Shown: in pieces, positions 58,606-64,000 of the stretch
How positions within the stretch are numbered: position 1 is the first letter of the stretch
How the letters are laid out: the number at the start of each line of letters is the position of its first letter
NCBI GenBank assembly: GCA_025765595.1
Contig: JAIVFH010000080.1
Location: 62,001-126,000, forward strand
Direction of reading: 5' to 3'
Source of the DNA: Obelidium mucronatum
Lineage: Eukaryota; Chytridiomycota; Chytridiomycetes; Chytridiales; Chytriomycetaceae
Length of the DNA: 64,000 nt
Position numbers and translations under genes: made by a program
Notes under the pieces: model-generated
The model's database searches: none
Told to the model about the DNA's origin: nothing
Seen by the model: only the letters and a program-made list of their open reading frames with translations

Positions 58606-59764
58606 ATGGATCTTTCGATAATACCACTGTTGACAGTGTCTTCTGTTTGCCCTGATTCGCCACCCTCAACACCAAACCCAATCACCGATCTTTTACTTGG
58701 AATGCGCTCGCTACAGCCTGCCTTGGCACGGCAGATTCTGTCTTCGTTATTGCTTCAAATACCGGCAAAGTTGCCTGAAGCGTCTCTTCAGACACATTCT
58801 TGCTTTGAAAACCAAGAGGTGCTTGAGCAATTCCTCTTTGAAAGTGTCGAGAAAAAGAAAAAAACACCAACGCTGCCAACTCTATCACCACTGCCAACAC
58901 CGCCCATGGACTCTGATTCATCATCGATGCTCTTTGATCTCGACCAATCCGATGCCGATCTGTGGCTGGAGATGTCGCCTGATGCCTTCGAGCGGGACAT
59001 GACCACCTTTGAGTATCTGTGTACCGAAGCCAGTTTCATGGCAGCGTCGTCGTCGTCAATCAGCCACGGCTTGAACTCGGCGATATTGTCTCCGCTTGTG
59101 CAGAATGTGCCGCTGGCACCGCTGGCGTCACCATCGCCTGCGAGCTGTGTTCTGAATCCACTTTTGCTCTCTCCATTACCTTCAGCCACAACTGCCAACC
59201 ACCAACAGCAGCATATGATGCTCAGTTCAAATACATATTCGAGAAATGGATTCCTCGCCCCACCTTCATGGACGTCTCCGCCGCCAGGCCCATCTTCAAC
59301 TCGTCTATACCCCGCCAGTGTGATACCGCAACCGCAACCGCACGAAAATCTTTCAGCTGATTACAGAATTTCGTCTCCAATCTTAATTCACACCTCCCGT
59401 TTCGTCTTCCACGTCACCGTCAACATCAGTTCCAACAGCAACACACCAACAACAGCAACAGCAAAATCCACTTTTATCACGAACTTCAAACAACATAATA
59501 ACGGATTCCCGTAGTCGTCAACACCAATGTGGAACCTGTGGAAAACTTTGCCTGCGGAAACAGGATTTGAAGCGCCATGAAGCGACGCATGCAACGAGTA
59601 AAGATTTCTGGTGTCCTCATGGATGTGGATCTGCTTTTGCAAGGAATGATGCGTTGGGAAGACACGTCAAGACTGGGCGGTGTCTGCAAAAAGTCGCAAA
59701 GAGGATGGGGAGCGTTGGATCTAGTGGTGGTGGAGTGTCGGCGGAGAGAAATGATTCTTCATAA
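58606..59764 (+). CDS. C2H2 zinc-finger transcription factor (copy D)
   Basis: It starts MDLSIIPLLTVSSVCPDSPP, followed by ENQEVLEQFLFESVEKKKK, which carries the FLF-type motif of the local family. An acidic stretch follows (MLFDLDQSDADLWLEMSPD), then a Ser/Pro-rich region. The fingers CGTCGKLCLRKQDLKRHEAT and CPHGCGSAFARNDALGRHV..GRC close the protein. A single-base frame change is needed near 59390, where SSPIL passes to FTPPVSSSTSPS. No splice pair restores the frame, so this is decay or a sequence error. Without correction the fingers would be lost. Confidence 0.75.
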
Positions 59765-60258
59765 GGACTATGTTCGGCTTTTTTTTTGCACTTTGTTGTG
59801 TATATAGTGAAATAATATAGAGGTTGCGATTGATTGTTTTCAATTTTTCCTTTCGTGTCCGCCTTTAACTTTTATTCGACCGAAAATCCGATCTTACAAG
59901 TATCGAAATTTCAAAAGAGTCGGATCTTGAATGTATTGAAGTTTCAAATCAGCTGATTTGCATGTTCGTATAGCTCCCTACTTGCTTGAGAGGCAAGCAA
60001 CCCGGAATAAAATCTGTCCGGCGGAACCAACTGAAACAGCTGAAGAAGCGGGCCGCGGCGAGTTTAGAACTCTGTCGAAAATGTGTCTTCTTCGTCAGCA
60101 AATCGAAAATTATATGATGAGGGGAATTTTGGCCGATACTTCAGCCGATACCGAACCGAACCGACAGTCAGAAAAAATTTCTTTCTTCCATAAAACCGAG
60201 TTCCCGCCCCAAATACAACAAATAAAGAGCAAAACCCACAGTGTGAAAATAGTCAAGA
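59765..60258. other. Intergenic with CCGA-type elements
   Basis: No gene is visible. At 60131-60166 there is a run of related words (GCCGATAC, GCCGATACCGAACCGAAC, CGACAGTC), close upstream of the next zinc-finger gene and similar to elements upstream of its relatives. Confidence 0.5.
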
Positions 60259-60973
60259 ATGGATCCTCTAAGCTACTTTGAATTGTTCGATATGTCTCTG
60301 ACGGCCGCCGCCTTCGACCCTACTTTCTTGGACCCAAGTCACCCAACTTGTTTCAGCGATATGACTTTGCTAAGCAACTTCTACACCCACCCGGCATTCG
60401 ATACCAGCATTGACCTGTCAATGTTTGAGAACGGGGAGCTACTGGAAAGCTTCTTGTTCGACTCGCCGTCGAAACCAAGCAATTCATCTTCAGATTGGAC
60501 AAGCGCCAGCGCAACAACTTCCCCTGATTTGACTTGTGCTCCATACAGCCCCGAATCATCCTATTCTAAGCTATTCTCCAAGTCATCGCCAATAACCTAT
60601 GCTTCAAGTGAATGTGCCAGCGAGACTGATTGCCGCTTCCTTGACTCCGACTCATGCACTGAAAGAAGATCATCGCCAGAAAACCCCTCCTCGCCGTGCA
60701 AATGTTACCAGAAAAAGAAAGTCTCGAAATTATCAACAACCGCAACTTAAAGCCTCTAGTAGTAAATCACATCGGAAACGGCAATTGAAAGCTCTGCAGT
60801 GCAGCTTCTGCGATAACGGGCATGTGTTTGTCAGGAAACAAGATTTGCAACGCCATGAAGCAACGCATTCTCAAGTGAAAAAGTTTGTATGTCCGCAGGA
60901 GGGATGTGGCTTTGGATTCGTGCGAAGGGATGCTTTGACAAGACATATCAAGAGTCGTGTGTGTAGCAAATGA
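60259..60973 (+). CDS. C2H2 zinc-finger transcription factor (copy B')
   Basis: It starts MDPLSYFELFDMSLTAAAFD. The family motif reads FENGELLESFLFDSPS. The fingers are CSFCDNGHVFVRKQDLQRHE and CPQEGCGFGFVRRDALTRHI..RVC. It is the inverted-orientation partner of broken copy B at 7466-8079. Around 60620-60700 the frame moves by one. An intron GTGCCAGC..GAAGAAG of about 55 nt would restore it but has a poor donor, so an indel is as likely. The region upstream has CCGATACCGA-type elements. Confidence 0.8.
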
Positions 60974-61202
60974 TGTCGGCATTGCCGCCATTTTGGTGTC
61001 TTTTTTTTATTTTCCGAAGTATTCTTCTGCTTTTTTTGTTTCTATTTACTTGGATTGCATATACCAACATAAACTTCGCATACCATTGATCTTGAAGAAC
61101 ACCACTTTTTGGCTCTTTTTGGCTGTCGAAAGTTTGCATGTGCTAAACCACACTAAACTGCTAAACCAGCACAAGAGCAGGTCCTTTGAAGCACCCATCG
61201 GT

Positions 61203-61342
61203 ATCTGTCGCGGAGCACCCCCAATCACCGAAAATCTGACGGCATTTTTTTAATTGTTTCAAACATGCCGAAGACAATTTTCGGGACTGTTTGACCGAAA
61301 CAAGCACTAGGGTGCTTGCCGATGCATAATCCCGACACCGAA
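61203..61342. repeat. Inverted repeat block, partner of 7193-7327
   Basis: About 135 bp match the reverse complement of 7193-7327 almost completely. They lie upstream of copy A' as the partner lies upstream of copy A. The outer edge runs into CCCGACACCGAAAC, one of the recurrent promoter elements. Confidence 0.85.
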
Positions 61343-61788
61343 ACAATACCGAAAACACCAAAATAATGACTCGTTGAACAATTATGTGTCTTGATTTGTA
61401 CCTATTCCTGCCAATTCAAGCTACTTAGAATGCTAAATGTCCCCAGTAGTTATTGAACTGAATATTTAGGCCAGTTTCTTTTTTTTTCAGAAAATTCACC
61501 CAATCCATCTCAAGAGTAAATACTTCAATGCATTATCGAGACAAAGTTTGAAGCCATATCCTCTATCCCCCAAAGAACGCCTGCACGCTGTCCTCAAAAA
61601 TTTAGTTCGGAGTTCATCAGGTTCACATTTTGGCCGCCAAAAATCTTCGGTATAAATAAAATCACCACCGACACCGACGATACCCCATGCCGAACAATTT
61701 TCGGGGAGACACATAGTCTTTAAAAGGAACCGACCCAATGCCCCGCTCTTTCTGTAATTTTCGTACTATACCAAGTCGAAGCAGCCAA
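61343..61788. other. Upstream region of copy A'
   Basis: No independent gene is seen. At 61662-61690 the sequence CACCGACACCGACGATACCC lies about 100 bp from the start codon of copy A'. The corresponding place upstream of broken copy A has GTCGGTGTTCTCGGTACCGA on the plus strand. Confidence 0.55.
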
Positions 61789-62535
61789 ATGGACTTCCTT
61801 GCAAACTTCAACAAGTCATACGACGAAGCAGTCTTCAACCTCGACTGCGCTCTTCTGTCTCATCAAGACATGACCAACTATATGTTTTCCTTCTTGGATC
61901 AACTTCACCCAACGCTGCCTTCTTGCTCGTATCCTTTCGAAAACGTTGACTACTCTCAATTTGAAAACGGATCGCTCTTAGAAAGCTTCAAATTCCCCGA
62001 GTCGCCAGCAGCAACCACCATTAGCAGTCCCTTGCTTTCCGTCAACTCACCATCGAGCTCAACTGCTTCCTTGTACGACTCGGATGACATGTTCAACTTT
62101 GCACCTTCACCCGAACCAATTCAGCAACAACAGCAAGCATTCGTCATTCCAGAACAGCAACAGCCTCTTTCTCCCTCATTTTCTGAGACTTCCTGCTTCG
62201 AAGCGGCTGTCACCGACGAATCTGAATGCGACTCTGACTTCTCAGATTCAAACGACATTCCACCAACTCAACGCAAACGCATTCAAAAGAGAGCCGCAGC
62301 TTCAGTTTGCAAAAACAGCAGAAAATCACCTGAACCGTCGACCGGCGATCGCTCGAGAAACTTTTCGTGCTCTGTTTGTGGGAACTCATTCCTGCGAAAA
62401 CAAGATATGCAACGCCACGAAGCAACACACAGCAAAGTGAAACAGTTTGTGTGTCCAGTGAAGGGATGCGGCTTCGCGTTTGTGAGACGCGATGCTTTGT
62501 CAAGACATATCAAGAGCAGGCGGTGTTGTAAATAA
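61789..62535 (+). CDS. C2H2 zinc-finger transcription factor (copy A'), intact
   Basis: This is an uninterrupted frame. The conserved start is MDFLANFNKSYDEAVFNLDC; an upstream in-frame ATG at 61738 would add 17 residues. It includes MTNYMFSFLDQ and FENGSLLESFKFPESP, then SSSTASLYDSDDMFNFAPSP, a Gln run, an acidic stretch (DESECDSDFSDSND) and a basic patch (TQRKRIQKRAAAS). The fingers are CSVCGNSFLRKQDMQRHEAT and CPVKGCGFAFVRRDALSRHI..RRC, the second again of C2HC type. It is nearly identical over its length to the broken copy at 6023-6822 in inverted orientation. It probably is the functional member of that pair. Confidence 0.9.
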   Translation: MDFLANFNKSYDEAVFNLDCALLSHQDMTNYMFSFLDQLHPTLPSCSYPFENVDYSQFENGSLLESFKFPESPAATTISSPLLSVNSPSSSTASLYDSDDMFNFAPSPEPIQQQQQAFVIPEQQQPLSPSFSETSCFEAAVTDESECDSDFSDSNDIPPTQRKRIQKRAAASVCKNSRKSPEPSTGDRSRNFSCSVCGNSFLRKQDMQRHEATHSKVKQFVCPVKGCGFAFVRRDALSRHIKSRRCCK

Positions 62536-63188
62536 TCGGTTTTTTTTTTGTTGTTAGCGTATTTTCAGTGCATTCCCTCTATACCCCTTTCGTGTGAATT
62601 ATTTTCCATCGGAAACTATGCCACAATAATAAATTAAAATTGGCTTCGATATACTTTGCTTTGTCTTGTTTTGGCTTCTTGGTTCAGTGCCTCAATATAT
62701 CACTCATATCTCCTTGACTCATAATTCAGACGCATAATGTTACGTAACATTCCGCAAACATTTTATTTGTAGTTCAAATTGCACTAATTGGTATGGTGCG
62801 CTCATCGTCATTCCGCGAAGGCCTTTCACTTCGTCTTTGTTTTTAAAGCAGATACAGTTTCGGATTCAAACTTGTGCTCAGACACAGAAGCATGGTGGAG
62901 GAAAATAGAATAACAATATAGTGTCTTTAATCACTGGCTTAAGCACCCAAGCAATTCTTATCGAGACTTCTCTCCCTTCATGTGTAAAGAGAACCGCTAA
63001 GATCATCGGAAGGGATAGCAGCTCGTTTAGCTGTTAGGTCGTCCCAAAGTCTCTCAATTTAGTCAATTGAGGGTAGCCACAGCCCTTTTTAGCACCTGGC
63101 GGTCAAACGAAAAAATTTCGTATGGTGATGTAAAAAAGAGCAAATTGAGATTTTCACCAATTCTTACTTCGATCGACAACTATCTACA
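62536..63188. other. Intergenic
   Basis: No gene is visible over about 650 bp. The segment carries AT-rich parts and is the likely promoter of the last zinc-finger gene. No CCGACACCGA-type element was noticed here. Confidence 0.45.
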
Positions 63189-64000
63189 ATGTATCAACAG
63201 ATGAGGAACGTACCTGATACGCATTCTAGTGTCGTTGCTGTGCCAGGGAACCCAAGGCAGGACGAGTCAGAGCAATACTACTCGGATTTCGTGAACTTTT
63301 GGAACGGGAGCTATCCTGGTGCCAACCCGCCGGCGCTTCTATGGCCTGCCGGAACTAGTTTTGATCAAGGATGTGTTGATCCGATATATAATGCCCTTCC
63401 GGTGGCGGCAAGCAACCGACTGCCTCTCCCGAACATTCAAGTCCAGCCCATTCAAACCAATGGCTTTTCAGCCACCCTTCAGCCTTCTCCTCTCCCTCAA
63501 TCAACGGTATCCAGCTGCTTTGAGAGTCATTGTGGTTGGTCACTGCCTCTGACCCCAGTGCAGGACGACTATCTGCTGGTGAATGCTGCTCCTGTGGTTG
63601 ACTCATCGCTGTGGTCCCGAATGAGCCCGGAAGGCTCTCCCACCGTCAAAGCGGAACATGAATTATATCGTGCAAGCGGATACGGGCACGCCGCTCACTC
63701 TCCGGAACGGTCCTTTGAACCGACAAGGGCAGTAACAAAGCCCACAACAACCACGCGAAGCACCTCCGGCACCCCTGAAGCACTGCCTAAAAAAATCAAC
63801 AGCACCAGCGCTAAAACACACGCAAAAGATACTCGACTACGAAGGTTCGAGTGTAGCGAGTGTCAGAGTCGCTTCCTGCGGCGCCAAGATATGGAGCGCC
63901 ATTTCACCATTCATACCAAAGTAATTCAGTTTCCATGCCCATATGATTGCGGCAGTGGTTTCACCAGGAGAGACTCTTTGGCGCGCCATTTACGAGCTCG
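63189..64000 (+). CDS. C2H2 zinc-finger transcription factor (copy F), cut by window end
   Basis: The frame is open from the ATG at 63189 to the last base of the window, at least 270 residues. The N-terminus reads MYQQMRNVPDTHSSVVAVPG, then a Pro/Ser-rich region. A basic stretch (KINSTSAKTHAKDTRLRR) precedes finger 1, FECSECQSRFLRRQDMERHF, with TIHTK, and finger 2, CPYDCGSGFTRRDSLARHL, whose final Cys would lie beyond the edge. Finger order and linkers match copies E, D, B' and A'. The FLF-type motif of the others is not evident. Confidence 0.85.
   Translation, partial: MYQQMRNVPDTHSSVVAVPGNPRQDESEQYYSDFVNFWNGSYPGANPPALLWPAGTSFDQGCVDPIYNALPVAASNRLPLPNIQVQPIQTNGFSATLQPSPLPQSTVSSCFESHCGWSLPLTPVQDDYLLVNAAPVVDSSLWSRMSPEGSPTVKAEHELYRASGYGHAAHSPERSFEPTRAVTKPTTTTRSTSGTPEALPKKINSTSAKTHAKDTRLRRFECSECQSRFLRRQDMERHFTIHTKVIQFPCPYDCGSGFTRRDSLARHLRA

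Noticed and set aside
1..64000. CRISPR arrays, insertion sequences, transposase, integrase or reverse-transcriptase genes.
   Set aside because: None seen. Repeats are limited to the inverted duplication, one microsatellite and homopolymers.

Overview
The window is eukaryotic nuclear DNA from a compact fungal genome. Genes lie on both strands, often less than 100 bp apart, and are cut by short GT..AG introns of mostly 50-80 nt. A zoosporic (chytrid-type) fungus fits best, by inference. Fungal hallmarks are an MNN1-type mannosyltransferase and Gal4-type Zn2Cys6 factors. A flagellar MNS1-like coiled-coil protein, a single-chain animal-type ATP-citrate lyase, a STRAD-like pseudokinase, CHFR with a PBZ finger and a MERIT40-like protein point away from Dikarya.

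Layout. 0.2-6 kb: an ankyrin-like protein and a CSC1/OSCA membrane channel. 6-8 kb: two broken C2H2 factor genes. 8.5-10.3 kb: the STRAD-like pseudokinase facing ATG12 with 2 bp between stop codons. 10.4-18.5 kb: a small basic protein, a BSD-domain protein, an MNN1-like mannosyltransferase, an orphan seven-helix membrane protein, a coiled-coil protein, the PLP homeostasis protein and mitochondrial uS17. 18.6-26.2 kb: MNS1-like protein, a UBE2K-like E2 and ATP-citrate lyase. 26-33 kb: an acidic orphan, a two-module methyltransferase and the PP2A scaffold subunit. 33-47.6 kb: a SPRY/IQ protein, a TPR-Sel1-MYND protein, LSM3, MERIT40-like, delta-COP, FIBP, the TFIIH subunit TFB4 and an eEF1A-type methyltransferase.

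48-64 kb is a transcription-factor cluster: four Zn2Cys6 genes in the same orientation and five C2H2 genes, broken up by an F-box fragment, a tRNA-Ser(GCU) and CHFR. Two of these C2H2 genes (60.3-62.5 kb) are the inverted partners of the two broken copies at 6-8 kb, so a two-gene segment with its upstream DNA has been duplicated in inverted orientation about 53 kb away. The outer pair is nearly identical while the inner pair has diverged strongly. Factors of both zinc-finger classes share a short acidic-hydrophobic motif, and the Zn2Cys6 genes share an extra N-terminal cysteine cluster, a linker motif and an intron position. This lineage-specific regulator family is the most novel content.

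Many otherwise conserved genes contain single-base frame breaks, including genes expected to be essential (UBE2K, PLP protein). Residual assembly indels are therefore a real possibility, and each call of a broken gene is qualified accordingly. Start and end coordinates are those of the coding span; most genes have introns inside.
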